Counted from the stretch's first letter, positions 11,650 through 23,940 are shown. The stretch: DNA of 64,000 nt from Acanthopleura granulata (GCA_016165875.1 JABBOT010000002.1:35739868-35803867), one strand, 5' to 3'. A program made the numbers and translations. Notes: generated by a model from the sequence alone, not told the origin.

Positions 11650-12440
11650 TGGTGGAATTAACTTTCACTTACCCAGTCATTTTAACTGCTGTTTGACTAG
11701 AAGTATAACCTTCTTGTTATACGAGCGTATTAACTACCACTTACCCAGTCATATTAATTGCTGTTTGCTCAGAAGTATAACCTACTGATTAGCCGATCCT
11801 ACCAACTACTACTTACTGGGTCATATTAACTGTGCTTGACCAGATGTTTATAACCTACTAGTTAGCCATTCGCATTAACTACCACTTACGCAGTCATATT
11901 AACTACTGTTTAACCAGACCTAAAACTTGCTAGTTAGCCATTCGTATTAACTACCACTTATCCAGTTATATTAACCCCTGTTTAGCCAGAGGTATAACCT
12001 ACTGCTTAGCCGATCATATTAAGTACTACTTACCCAGTCAGCTTAACTGCTGTTTAACCAGGCGTATAAACTACTGGTTAGCAGATCGTACTTACCTAGC
12101 CATATTAACTGCTGTTTAACTAGACGTACACAACCTGCTGACTAGCCGGTCGTATTATGTAATGCTTAACCGGTTGTTAACTAGCGATAACCAGGTGTAT
12201 TACCTACCTGCAGCCAGTGAGCACTAATTCATTATTTCATACAGACGCAATACGTACTAAATACACGTTTTACCCACTGACTGGATGTATTACCTACGAA
12301 TTGGACGCATTACCAACTGATTACCCGGGTGTATAAATTACACACTGATAACCCAGCTACATTATACCTACTGATATGCCTAGTCATGTTGCCTACTGCA
12401 TGCTTACTCGGCCATATTACAGTCTAAACTTAGAGGTAAA
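11650..12440. repeat. Degenerate satellite, units of about 72 bp built from ~23-bp subunits
   Basis: Phrases such as TATTAACTACCACTTACCCA, TATTAACTGCTGTTTAACCA and TATAACCTACTGATTAGCC alternate many times. Three ~23-bp variants form a ~72-bp higher unit that is clearest from 11650 to 12150. Order decays to the right. Weaker fragments with the same TATTACCTACTGATTACC flavour reappear at 12990-13095, 13296-13345 and 13795-13930, interrupted by SINEs, so the original block was about 2.3 kb. Confidence 0.8.
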
Positions 12441-12985
12441 TCTACTCCTACTTCGAGACTTTGACCTCTTAATGTATTGTGTCGCCATTTTGCTACGCCA
12501 TATGCCTGGTTTACAGTATTGAAGAAACAGGACTGGTTGCTCTGTGCAGAAATACAAAGCGTCGTAAGAATGCACGGACTCTCAGTAACATCTAAGATAT
12601 TCCACTTTTCCCCTATCCTTTTGGCAGAAGAGTAATCACGTGTTCATTGAATGACGTTTCAACCTGCTTTTCTCCGAGATTTATGTTTGTCTCTCATCGA
12701 CAACCTTTGGCGTACAAGAAGGCATCTTCGAACGCAGGCTCAACGTTGGCTACCATCTTGAATAATGACCTTACCTCAAAGATTATTTATCCAAATGTAA
12801 AAAATAATATGTCCAAAATTAATACTGCTTGTGTGATTTGGCCATGTTTTCTCATTCCTAATGAAAATATTTTATTCAGATTTGGAAATTAGTTCAAGCC
12901 CACTTTTGGGAAGAAGATGGCCACCCAGTGCACCTAAGTGTAGATTCGGCCATTCTCGACGTTAACCCGAAGATAGACGAAGTGG
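12441..12985. other. Unrecognised sequence inside the old satellite block
   Basis: Not obviously satellite. A single 81-codon frame at 12647-12892 matches nothing I know. It may be an inserted element or a diverged part of the block. Confidence 0.3.
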
Positions 12986-13097
12986 TTCACGATTGGGCCA
13001 CATTACCGACCGATTGCCCGGCTGTGTCACCTACTGATTACACTGTCATTTATATTACCTACACTGAATGTCAGGCAGTATTGCCTTCTGATTACCT

Positions 13098-13290
13098 GTT
13101 TGTATTATCATGCTGGCTTCCTCTCCAGCCGTACGTGGGGAGGTCCGCCTGTAACATGCGGACGCTCATTCGTTCCCCCCGGGATCTGCTCGGTTTCCTC
13201 CCACCATAATGCTTGTGGTCGTCATATTCTTGAGTACGGCGTAAAACCACAGACAAATAAATAAGTAATTAAATAAATATATAAATAACT
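13098..13290 (+). mobile_element. tRNA-derived SINE, family B, 5'-truncated
   Basis: Read on the + strand: CTGGCTTCCTCTCCAGCCGT, then CGGTTTCCTCCCACCATAAT, then GTCGTCATATTCTTGAGTAC and GGCGTAAAACCACAGACAAA, followed by an AAATA tail. It lies between fragments of the degenerate satellite. The tRNA head is missing. Confidence 0.88.
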
Positions 13291-13582
13291 AAATAATTTT
13301 TTGTATTATCTGGTGATTGGGTAGTGCTACCTGATCATATACGTATAACATATCAAATAACATTATAGCCAAACATATCACCGTATCATCGAATGTGTGC
13401 ATTTGTATGTATGTTTAGGAATTTACGTCGTGCCAAACGATTTTTCAGTCATATGACAACGAGGAGTGGTTAGAATGTATATACATGTACTGTGTCTCCT
13501 TGTGGCAGGGCGAATCTTTGCATCCAAGGCGTTGTCGCCAGTGGAACCTCACACCGAAGACGCTAGACATGACACCCCACCC

Positions 13583-13790
13583 AATCATGCACATTACTGC
13601 ATCATAGGCACCAGGCTGACCAATCCCGTTTCCTTGCTCTAACTTCTGAGTACTGAGCGCCAAACGAGGCAGCAACAAGCACCATTTTGAAAGTCTTTGG
13701 TATGACCTGACACGGTATAGATCTCCCGGCCTCGAGGTGGACGCTTTAACAACCAGGCGGCCGAGATAGTCCTTATTCCTTGCTAGCCGC
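13583..13790 (-). mobile_element. tRNA-derived SINE, family A, copy 2
   Basis: It shares AAAGTCTTTGGTATGACCTG and the flanking CTGAGCGCC...AACAAGCACCATTTTG body with the copy at 73-165. The minus-strand head reads like GGCCGCCTGGTTGTTAAAGC, with a B-box region near AGATCTATACC. Satellite-like sequence resumes directly to its right. Confidence 0.75.
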
Positions 13791-14344
13791 ATGCTATCTA
13801 CCATCATATTACTCGGTGGCATTGCCTAAAGTACATTGCCTGGCCATATATTTCCTGCTTATTACCAGTCCGTATATTACAGCCATATTTTATTCTGCCG
13901 AATAACCTACTGATCACCTAAGCGCCTGGTAATGTCGCGGGCTTCCTAACCACGAGCCAGCGACTAAGTTGTAGCTTCAATCTTCGTCTCTCTGTTAATG
14001 GGGCCAAGGTGACGATAAGCGGTCGACGGTGCTCGAGGGGTTTTGGCGCAATTCGTTGATGGTCACTTGTTTTCCATTAATATTCTGTGCATATCTGTAC
14101 GTCTCACATGAAAAAGGTTTGTCAGTAGCTTGCTAAAGGTGAGTGGTTTATCTCAGGTACACCGGTTTCGCATATCCATAAAACTCACCACCATCGTTTT
14201 AGTGAAAAAGTTCGAGTACATGGATTCAAACAAAGATTACTAATCCAATAAGTCAGTCATTCAATCGATCCATCAATTAGTTAAGTAACCAATCAACAAA
14301 TTAACTGATTAACGTTAACAGTATATACAGGCTACCCGATCTTC

Positions 14345-14402
14345 AATTATTTATTTATTTGATTAGTCTTTTACGCCGTACTCAAGAATGCTGGGACATG
14401 TT
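14345..14402 (-). mobile_element. SINE family B tail fragment
   Basis: TTATTTATTTATTTGATTAG followed by TCTTTTACGCCGTACTCAAG is the family B 3' end in inverted orientation. The element is truncated after about 55 bases. Confidence 0.75.
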
Positions 14403-14589
14403 ATCGTGGAAGGTAAGCAATATTTCCTAGTGACTCGAGTAAATAATTAGAAAGCTAACTAAATTATACTTGCACGTCGTTATTCATCAAATTTGCGTCC
14501 AATTATTCATTAAATATTGTCTAATACATATCCTTACAGGAATAACTTTATATAGGGTTCTAATATTAAATGTATCTATGATATATCCA

Positions 14590-14692
14590 CCAAAATGTTG
14601 GGCGCCGTTGGATAAGTGAAATATTCTTGAGTAAGGCGTAAAACACCAACCAAATAAATAGATAAATAAATAAAAAAGTAAATACGTAAATA
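14590..14692 (+). mobile_element. SINE family B tail fragment
   Basis: CCAAAATGTTGGGCGCCGTT, then AAGTGAAATATTCTTGAGTA, AGGCGTAAAACACCAACCAA and an AAATA-rich tail. It is the 3' end of family B, about 190 bp from an inverted fragment at 14345-14402. Confidence 0.85.
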
Positions 14693-14699
14693 AAGTTTA

Positions 14700-15605
14700 T
14701 CTCCGCTTTTGAATTCATATGCAATATTACCATAAAACTCAAACTTACCGCGATGATATGTAGAAGAGAAATCAATTCAACACTATCGGTTCTTGCTGGA
14801 ACCTTCTAGAATTGTTCCCCTCAGTAACACCTTTTCGTTGGTACAAAGGTATCTTGAGTCATGTAATACACATGGCAAAGTTACAGTAACTGTGCTAAAA
14901 AAACTATTTAGACCGGTTGGTTTGCTTGCTTGAGGTTTTAACGTTTTCATTTTATTTAAACGTTTATTTACTGAGATATTTGGACACTGTACATGTTTAG
15001 GTGGTAACAACGAAATATTTTGGCGTTTGGTATGCTTGATAAGAACACAGGAACATCTGAGACTGTAAACAAATTCCACGCCAATAATCTATTACTTTCG
15101 GCTCGATCTAAATGTCTTGAACGTTCACCTTGGCGAGTTGCCAGCATGATTGTAAAGTTAAACACCATCGGTTGAGACAGGACACAAGGCGCCGAACTCC
15201 ACACAAATCTTGTATACATCCCCAAGCATTCAGAACTTTTAAGCGACAATGCAAGGAGGCCGAATATAACACATCCCATGTGGCTATTGCAAATGCTTCT
15301 TGTTATCTCGATGGCGTTTTGTTCATCGCCACAGGCCAACGGTCTTCCTGGTGAAAATAACTGGCTTGATGCTCACGGAGTCTGTTATTTTAGATTATAG
15401 CACAAGGCACACCAGTCGGTAAACACTTTGAATTGGGGTTATTTTTAAGACAAGTGTATAAATGTAGCCGGGACCGGCAACGGATCCTTGCCAGCTTCCA
15501 CTAGCTATGTTAAGGCTGTTCTCATGGTAAACTTACACTGAACCAACACAGCAGCTGTGGTGCCTCACAATAATTACCAGTAAGGAAAGATACTGGTGAA
15601 ATCTG
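14700..15605. other. Intergenic DNA upstream of kinase 2
   Basis: Overlapping open frames occur on both strands at 14783-15354, but none is recognisable. This is the 5' flank of the plus-strand kinase. Confidence 0.35.
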
Positions 15606-16457
15606 ATGGCTGAGAATGAAGTGGACTGTGAGGAATGGCAACTGGACACTGGTTACTCCATCATCAGTACGCTGACCACTGGTGCCTTCGGCCAAATTCT
15701 CCTGGTGAGAGCGACGACTGATAATCTTCAGTGCGTCGTCAAAGTGGTGAACATGGACTCCGGCGCTAGTGTGCGTAAGTCGGCTAAGAATGAAATGAAC
15801 GCACTTTTCCGGTTGCAACACGAAAATATCATATCCGTTAAAGACATGTTTGTTTGTAGAAGTGGTAAAACTGCCTGGATTGTGATGGAACTAGCAGACT
15901 GGGGAAACTTAGAGGATTACATGAGAAATTCGGGCCCACTCTCTGACGAAACATTGACAAATTACGCTTCTCAGCTATCACAGGGTATGCAGTTCGTTCA
16001 CTCTAACCAATTTGCCCATGGTGACGTCACTCCTAGAAACCTCCTTCTCTTCTCCACTGGACTGTTAAAGTTAACAGACTTTGGTCAGGTGGTCCATTGT
16101 CCGGGAGACGGACAACCTGTCTCAGTGGGAGAGATAATCGGTGATCCTAGATATCTTGCCCCTGAGGTACTCCGAAAATCTAAGTATCACCCACAAGCCG
16201 CAGATGTCTGGAGCATGGGATGCTGTGTGTACTTTATGTTCACCAACAAGCACTTATATCAAGGAAGTGAAAACGACATTAAGCGATGCCAAATGAAGGG
16301 TCAGGTGTTCTATCCAGGAGACCAGTTTTATCAACAAAGGTACGCTAAAATGAGAGAACTGATTTCAGGACTCACACGCTATGACCCACTGTCTCGACCA
16401 GACTTCGGACAGTGGTCAATCAGTGGTCTTGTCAGTCAGATGGACGACATTATTTAA
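15606..16457 (+). CDS. Intronless divergent protein kinase (kinase 2)
   Basis: A complete 283-residue frame is essentially one protein kinase domain. Motifs: glycine loop T-G-A-F-G at 25-29 (first glycine replaced by Thr), ATP lysine K46, helix-C glutamate E63, catalytic loop HGDVTPRN at 138-145, DFG at 158-160, APE at 185-187, D200 in DVWSMGC and an SRPDF C-lobe motif. It is a non-RD kinase, because the HRD arginine is Gly. The catalytic-loop lysine is Thr, with Arg144 in the position used by tyrosine kinases. Kinase 1 shares the x-PRN-x-LL signature, the F-G-Q-x-V extension of DFG and the loss of the first loop glycine, so the two are probably paralogues. An ATTAAA about 30 bases past the stop could serve in 3' end formation. 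No intron or regulatory domain is visible. Substrate and pathway are unknown. Confidence 0.9.
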   Translation: MAENEVDCEEWQLDTGYSIISTLTTGAFGQILLVRATTDNLQCVVKVVNMDSGASVRKSAKNEMNALFRLQHENIISVKDMFVCRSGKTAWIVMELADWGNLEDYMRNSGPLSDETLTNYASQLSQGMQFVHSNQFAHGDVTPRNLLLFSTGLLKLTDFGQVVHCPGDGQPVSVGEIIGDPRYLAPEVLRKSKYHPQAADVWSMGCCVYFMFTNKHLYQGSENDIKRCQMKGQVFYPGDQFYQQRYAKMRELISGLTRYDPLSRPDFGQWSISGLVSQMDDII

Positions 16458-19400
16458 CCGAGCAACTGTTTTTGATTTTGAAAAAAATTAAACAGCATGC
16501 ACAAGCTACCACGGCTCTACAGAAGGGTAATGGGAACTTGCTTGTGGAGAGCTCTATTCTTTCCACACAGACATACATTTGTAAACATTTGGCGAGCCAC
16601 TAAATATCGATGTTAACCATCTAGTGCAGAATGTAGTGACAATCCGCAGATTGTAAACGAACAAGAAAAGCAGCAAACTGAGTACTCGAGCTATTCCAAA
16701 TAACATAACTGAGTTAATTTTCTGTGAAATTGAATATTTTACTGAAATAAGAGCTTTATTCTAAAAATTTTGGCTCTGGATATTGAAGTTCAGGTTATCT
16801 AAATTATTATTAAAGTTAACCGAATTTTACATTCTGTATTTTAATTTTTAATATTTTGCAGTTCACTGCTACTGTACAGCAAATTTGTAAAATGTCATCA
16901 AAAAACCTGTCAAATGGATATGCTGCAAGGGGTGTAAGTGTAAAAGTTTCGCATAACTTGCAACAGTTTCTTGTCATCCATTTGTTATGGCATAATGGCG
17001 TTCTTTAGGCCTTGGTGGAAGGGAGAGCACTCAGTGGCGGGATATGGATCCGAGTTGTGAACTTCTCCCCCAATAGTTGGTGATGCTGGAAGACCCTGGA
17101 ACAAGATATTGCAGAAAAAGCTGGTCAGATTCCCTTCGTTAAAAGGGGTCATTGCACATATGCTAATTCATATATAATAACAACGTGCGTTGCCAAAAGG
17201 TTCAAACTTTAATTGTTTGAAAAGAATCTGTTCATAAATCTGACATACGTGGATTCTGCATGGACAAGCACACTGGACTAATCATATATCTTTCATCTGG
17301 TAAAGACAGGCGAATAGTTTTAATTTTTGACATCGGTGATTATCGTTACCTTATTAGCAAGATAACGATAGCACACGTGGTGTATACATATCTAGCCCAG
17401 TAACATTTGGGCAAATCGTAAAACTGGTAAAATCAGGGCTCATGTCAATTTATCCCAGTCAGGATTTTGTTCTAACAGTTCAGATAAATGCTTAAATAAG
17501 AGCATCTTACACACCCCTTACAAAAGCTGGTGTGTCAAGGATATTTCATCAAGTGCCTTCAAACTAAATCTCTTAAATTTTACAATGAGTATACAGTTCT
17601 TTAAGTAAATACATAAAGGAATGAGGAAGCTCTCCGGTGTTCTTGGTCTGCTAGAAGACAATATATGTTTTTCTTGAATAAAATCACCACGTCAGATATA
17701 TGAATAGGGCAATCAAAACTGTACTGGGATCCGGCACCCAAACTAATGACTGCTTCTCCAAACATAACTCCATAACTGTTATGACGCCTAGATTCTTCCA
17801 CAGTTTGATTCCTGAAAGTGTCTTGTCTGTACATGTAGTTGTCTTATGGCAGACCTGTGCGTCCTCCCATTCCGGACATTTTAGTTAGAACTTCATTTAG
17901 ATTCGTCCGATTTTGTGCTTGTGTTCCAGGCAGTTCTATTTGTTGCACAAAATTCATCATTTGACGTACAGAGCATGCACAGTTGAGACTGTAACATGGA
18001 AAGGAATACTTGAAAAGGTCATGATTGTATGAACTGCTTGAGGAGCATTCTGTCAGAGGAAGGCCCTGTTGTTATCTAGGCAGATTTATGTGGAAGACAT
18101 AAGAAAGCAATAACACTTCTCAAAAACATGATTGATTGATTGATTAATTGATGGATTGATGAGTGATTTTTGTCTTACTCAGGAATTTTGAGGAACGCAG
18201 AGTATCCGGCATAATTTAGCACTGGTACCGGACAAATCTACGAAAAAAGTTGCCATGCATGGTGAATTGCTCGATACTAAAACTTCAAAACTTTAGAAAT
18301 CAATTGTCAACTTCATCATGCAATATATAGGTGGATTTGGGGAACAATAATCAGGAATATGGGGAGAGGAGATGTTTTATAATTATAGACAGACTGACAG
18401 TCAAGAGCTGCTAGTGAACGTGATTCTGGCGACGTTTTTTTCCCCCACATTTTAAAGGGCGTCATTTAATATGTGCAGCGATGTAGTGGCTATTAATGAA
18501 TGGGTCAGAACTTCGGGTCCTCAAGGTAAAAGCATCAAACAGATTAAATGTACTTCTGTGAGGAGCGTGAGGGATAATTCTTGGGATTTTTGGGCGCGTT
18601 TTTCTGAACTTCAGTGTCGATATAGTGGAGATAACTGCGTGATCTGGTTTGTTACGGTATTACCACAAGTTCAGACTTGTTCACATGGTCACGTTTGCTT
18701 TCTCCACACAAAGCACACGAGGGTTCTTTAGGTTTGTTGATGCATAAAACATATGACAAAGACGTATAGATATGTGTAACCATGCAACCAAACAGGTGCT
18801 ATTATTATACAGTACGGAATTGCAAAACCTCATAGTCTACGCATCTATTACTCCAACCAAGTTGGCAGCCCTGTTGTGAACGTCACAATGCATTCCTGTA
18901 CTCATACTAAGCTGTTCATAGCTGACTTTTACCTGATCATTTTCTTTCTGCGTGTCCTGCTGTGTTCTGGTATACACGACAGAAATGTTTACCGGCGCGC
19001 GAGACATTCCGTTAATACAGTCATGTTCTGTATTCCTATGGATTGTAAAAGTGAGTAGCCAAAACCTTCTAACTGGTAAGAAAAGCTGAAAGTATATCAA
19101 CCAATGCGTGAAAGTAAATGAGGAAGCGATCTACTGAATTTGGTGCGTATTATTTTATCGGCTGTTGGGTATGAACGAAGCCCGGCCTCATAATTGAAGA
19201 ACGGTGAAAGTTGGATATTTTTTCAATGATTCAGATCAAAATTATTTTTTAGAAGGGGTACAAAAAGATATAGATAACTCCTTTTTGTTTTTGTTTTTTT
19301 TTTGGACTGAAGTTTTTTTATTACGATAAATGTTTTGCCATCATACAGGAATGTTTTCAGTGTTAATTTCACATATATGTACTGCCGGTCCGTGTATCCA

Positions 19401-21110
19401 ATTTCCGCTGCATAGTGCAATGAACAGAGTAAATATTCCACCAAAGGCCTGACATGTGTACACTGTGAAGTTCCGATATGTACCGAACATTTCAACACAA
19501 ATTCTGTATGTGGTCACGTGATAGTTAGCTTAAGCGCAAGTTCACTTCGGTTTACACAAACGTCATGTGGGACATATAATACTAAATTAACTCTGCTCTA
19601 AGACATATCAACCATCTTTGTGTCTCTTCTGTCGAACTCCAGAAGTTTTTTGTCTCTTCGCGTCCAAGTTATGTCCCGTTTAACTCTTGCACATTCACAG
19701 TTTGATAACTAACCTAGCGAGTGACATATGTTTCCTAGTTACTGTGCTCTGTCATTGAGTTAATGATTAAGTGGGCTGGGTGCAAGCATTTCAGTGTACG
19801 TCTTAAGTTGTGTGTATACGGATTTCAGCCACAGGTCGCCGGGCAGAAAGTATGTCTGAGTGGGTTTAAGGCTCCACATAACGGGTCCCGATTGTTGACA
19901 TTCTATATATTGTTATCGCTGGGCTTGTTGACCGACCTGTTACCGACCCTTGTGAACAAAACACATATCACACCTCCATTCCATGCCGTGGTTAGCCAAA
20001 TATAGTCGGCCTGGTGAAAATCACCGTCGTAAAATGTCTTAGGCCCGGGGACGGAGGGCTGATTGGAAAGATGCGATAGGGAAGTGTGGTGCAGCTCCCA
20101 GATCCTTGTTACGACCTAAGAAAGCTGGGCCGTGGGCACCCATTACCGTTATCTGGTACCTAGGTAATCAAATCGGAGTAAGGAAGAATATCTAATCAGA
20201 CAAGATGATGTGTGTCTTTATTCTGCCATCTCGTGCTATCCAGTGCTCCCTACACGCCAGTCACGAGCCACTTTTCCAGACAACTGAACCAAGGCAAGGT
20301 AAGGTTTCTGCATGTCGAGCTCTCCACACTGTGCATGTTAAATCATATCTCACCTGGCTACCAGGGTAGGCATACAACACTGTGTGCATTATTAGTGATT
20401 TGTATGTATACACATTTAGGCTTGTCTCCTTGAAACCGGGTCTGCCGTACACTCCATAATGTTAACATGTGCCTCGCTCACGTTTATTAACGCGTATAGC
20501 CCATATTACAGTAAAAATTACTTGCTGCCTCACCTTACCTGTCTGTTATTGCCCAAAGTGTGTGGTCTCCTTGTGAAGTCATTCTTCCTATGGGTATTCC
20601 ATTACTTCTGGAATAAAGTAGTAAATATCCAGTCCCAAAATTGGCTGACAAAGGAAATGTCAAAATACCCCACTGCCCGGGTAAAGATCATTTTACAAAT
20701 GTGAAACTTGTCCAATTTGATTTTGATTAAAGCGAACAGCACACGATGTGTATGACCTCAGGTATTTTGCTTCCACAAAGATCGCAGATGCTTTATTTGT
20801 TGCCATCGTTTGGAATTTTCTATAAAAACGTTATCGATTAGTAAGAGTTATAAATAACCGCTCTTCAATCTTGATGGCAACCGAAGGGTTTACTTTGACA
20901 ACCGTGGAGGAGGCGGAGAGTGTCGGTGCTTCTGTAGTCTTGTCTTATTACTGTCATGAGACATGCGTGGTCTACGGAAGTGCCGGGAAAACATCTCAAG
21001 GAGAAGGAGCAAAGAAAAGGAATGGGGTCTGCCAGGAAAATATAACGAGAGGAAATCTGTGATTACTTAGACAGGGTAAACATTATCAGATCAGATGTAA
21101 GTAGAGCGGT
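16458..21110. other. Intergenic DNA, no gene recognised
   Basis: About 4.6 kb of AT-rich sequence. Open frames stay below 95 codons and none is recognisable. A GATT-type simple repeat lies at 18130-18160. No promoter, RNA gene or transposon was identified. Confidence 0.45.
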
Positions 21111-21164
21111 TCAGATGTGTTCGAGACAAATAGGTGTGAGGAGCAAGAGTGTAAAGAGGAAGAG

Positions 21165-21775
21165 GTGTGAGGACGTGTTTGCAGGTGGCAGATGTGAGGA
21201 TGACAACTGTGAAGATAGCAGATGTTTGGATTTCAGATGTGAGGATGACAATTGTAAGGATGACAGATGTCAGGGTGACAACTTTAAGGATGACAACTGT
21301 GAAGATGATAGATGTGAGAATGACAGAAAGTGAGAATAACAAAACGTGAAGATGACATCTGTAAGGATGGCAGATGTGAGGGAGACAGCTGGGAAGATGG
21401 TAGATGATAGAATGAGAATGATAGAACGTGAGGACAAATGTGAGGATGGTGCGCAGACGTGATGGTGACAAGCAGATGTTGGGATGATAGATGTGATTGT
21501 GACAAATGTGAGGGTGACAACTGTAAGGATGACAGCTGTGAAAATACTAGATGTGAGGATGGCAGATGTGAGGATGGCAGATGTGAGGATGACATCTGTA
21601 AGGATGGTAAGTGTTAGGACCATAGATGTGAGAATGGTAGATGTTAGACTGACAAGTGTGAGGATGACAGACGATGGGATGACAGATGTGAGGGTGGCAG
21701 ATGTGAGGGTGACAAGTGTAAGGATGGCAAATGTGAGGAAGGCAGATTTGAAAGTAACAAAACTCATCCTGACAC
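21165..21775. repeat. 15-bp-unit minisatellite, left part
   Basis: A degenerate array of units like AGGATGACAGATGTG, with frequent AGGATGGCAGATGTG and AGGATGACAACTGTG variants. Because the unit is a multiple of three, it leaves open frames on both strands that read as low-complexity pentads. These are not evidence of a protein. The array resumes at 22085 after a SINE. Confidence 0.92.
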
Positions 21776-21842
21776 GACGAGGATGAGTGAAGACAAATGA
21801 CGTAAGGAAGAATGTGAGGAAGATTAGCAGATTTGAAAATGA

Positions 21843-22065
21843 CGAATTTATTTATTCATTTGATTTGTGTGCTGAGGCGTGCTCAAAAATATTTAACTCA
21901 AACCACGACGGCCAACATTATGGTGAGAGGAATCAGGTAATTTGCTGACAGACTTTGCTGACGTACCACCGGAGAGGAAGTGAGAGTAAGCTGGGCTTGA
22001 ACTCAAAGCGGTCCCACTTTGTGAGGGGCCCTTGGGTCACTGTGCTATGCCAGCAAGCTAAAAAA
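21843..22065 (-). mobile_element. tRNA-derived SINE, family B, nearly full length, inside the minisatellite
   Basis: The tail side is on the left (TTTATTTATTCATTTGATTT), followed by diverged GAGGCGTGCTCAAAAATATT, ACGACGGCCAACATTATGGT, CCGGAGAGGAAGTGAGAGTA and GGGCTTGAACTCAAAGCGGT. It ends in the tRNA-like head near 22060. It separates the two halves of the 15-bp array, so it inserted after the array existed. Confidence 0.88.
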
Positions 22066-22084
22066 TTGGGTGAAAGAGTGCCTT

Positions 22085-22565
22085 GATGACAGATGTGAGG
22101 ATGGCCGATGCGAGGATTGCAAAAGAGATTTATGATGTATGATGATGACAGATGTATAAGGGTGATAGATAAGAGGATGGCAGATGTGAGGATAACAAAT
22201 ATGAGGATGACAGATACCCGGATATCAGATGTGTGAGGATGACAGGGTAGAAGGTGACATGTGTGAGGATGACCTGTGTGAGGATGACAGATGTGAGGGT
22301 CGGTTTTATGATGTATAATGCTGACAGATGTATAAGGATGACCTATGTGACGGTGACAGATGTGAGAATGACAGGTTTATGGATGGTAGATGTGAGGATA
22401 ACAGATATGAGGGCAGCAGATGTCTGGATATCACATGTTTGAGGATGGCCGAGAAAAGGGTTACGTGTGAGAATGACAGGTGTGAGGATGACAGGATGGC
22501 AGATGTAGGGGTGACGGATGTAAAAATGGCACAGATGGGGATGATAACTGTGAGGATGACATAAT
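22085..22565. repeat. 15-bp-unit minisatellite, right part
   Basis: Same unit family as 21165-21775 (AGGATGACAGATGTG and variants) but more degenerate. Local duplications of larger blocks are present, such as the similar stretches around 22120-22160 and 22300-22340, both of which include ATGATGTAT and GACAGATGTATAAGG. Confidence 0.9.
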
Positions 22566-23930
22566 AAGATAAATCCCATTCAGAGATAATCCCAGATACA
22601 GCGCTTGCAAATCAGTTGAAATGTATAAATCAGGTGACTTACTTTTGCAAAAGAATAGGGTATTTCCATACATTTTTGAAAATAGTCTGTTAATAATTTT
22701 GCGTTGGATCATGACTTTGGAATGAATGAATCAATGAATGATTTCAGCCCTACCATGGGGAGAGCACGTTAGAACCAGGAAATAGTTGTCTGTCTACATT
22801 AGAATGATAGCATCCAAAATCACAAGAATTGGCACACTGAACAGACTTCAAACCAGCTAAAGTCAACAGAAATCGGTTAAAATTCGACAATTATGTTAAA
22901 ATGTTTCTTTAACAATAGGATTAAACACCATTTAGATATTCAATTACAGTAGAGTTAAGTTTCAGATTGCACTAAGTTGAGGAGATAGCGCTCATCAAAA
23001 GTATTTTTTATACGCCCTGTTCACTGGGTCCACGTCAGAAAGTTCTAGGTTAGTGGCTTGTTACGTCGGCAAGGTTGCCTAGGCAACCTGGAAACCCCAC
23101 GAAGAAATCAAAACTTGGAACATTCTTTGGAGTTATAATAGCACTGCTTGTGACTTTTATGAGAGGATTTCATCTGTCAGCGGACAATGCTAAGATGTCT
23201 AATAGAAAGTTTGTTTTGATTCATAGTAATATGATTTCATTCTAAATAATTAAGTTTTCTGCTGCATCACTATTGGCCGGTTACTACTGCTACAGATTTT
23301 AGGAACTGGAAATTTAAGAAACTAAACTTTGAAATTATTCAAGGATGTTTGCCTAAAGAAGAGACCCCCTAACTTACTTATTGGAATGTAAATGATGCAT
23401 CTTTCAGGGCGGTGAATATCGTGCAAAGTGTAAGGTGGTGAACTCTGGAGAATTGAAATGTAATACCCAATTAGCCGACTTGAAATGAACAGCTATAATC
23501 CAATCCAGCTGCTTTACCGCTTGACATGCTGAATTGTTCTTACTTTCATCACGACATCATGTTACATAATTCTCGTTACAGCTTGCCATTATCTTCCTCA
23601 TACACCTCTCTTTTATTTCCCAGAATGTTGACTTTCTTCGCCAAATTTGGTGTTTTGAGATGTCTTGACACATGTGTTGAGTGTATTGCATTTCACGTCA
23701 TTTCTCAACGATCTAGGGAATGGGCTTATGTTTATAACATCGTGAATGTGCTTCAGTGATTTTGCAACAGGCAGGTGTTATTAAGGACAGAAGCTAGGGG
23801 GAAGAGATACCTGCTGATCGGTATCAATAACTTTCAGTGTCGGAACTGACTGATCAGGGTTAAGAGGGCGTAAAGAATCGATACCCACTCACGAACAGTG
23901 TCATTATAACAAACCCCTCGTGGGAATGAG
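22566..23930. other. Intergenic DNA with an RFX-type palindrome
   Basis: No gene recognised. The notable site is the perfect 18-bp palindrome at 23072-23089, listed separately. Confidence 0.4.
23072..23089. promoter_or_regulatory. Perfect palindromic X-box (RFX-type site)
   Basis: AGGTTGCCTAGGCAACCT is its own reverse complement and contains GTTGCC-TA-GGCAAC. This fits the RFX dimer consensus of two half-sites separated by up to three bases. No gene with a nearby start was recognised, so function is uncertain. Confidence 0.5.
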
Positions 23931-23940
23931 ACTATCACGA

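Noticed and set aside
21115..22579. Long open frames on both strands, some over 160 codons
   Set aside because: They follow from a 15-bp tandem unit and have only low-complexity pentads, no start context and no splice support.
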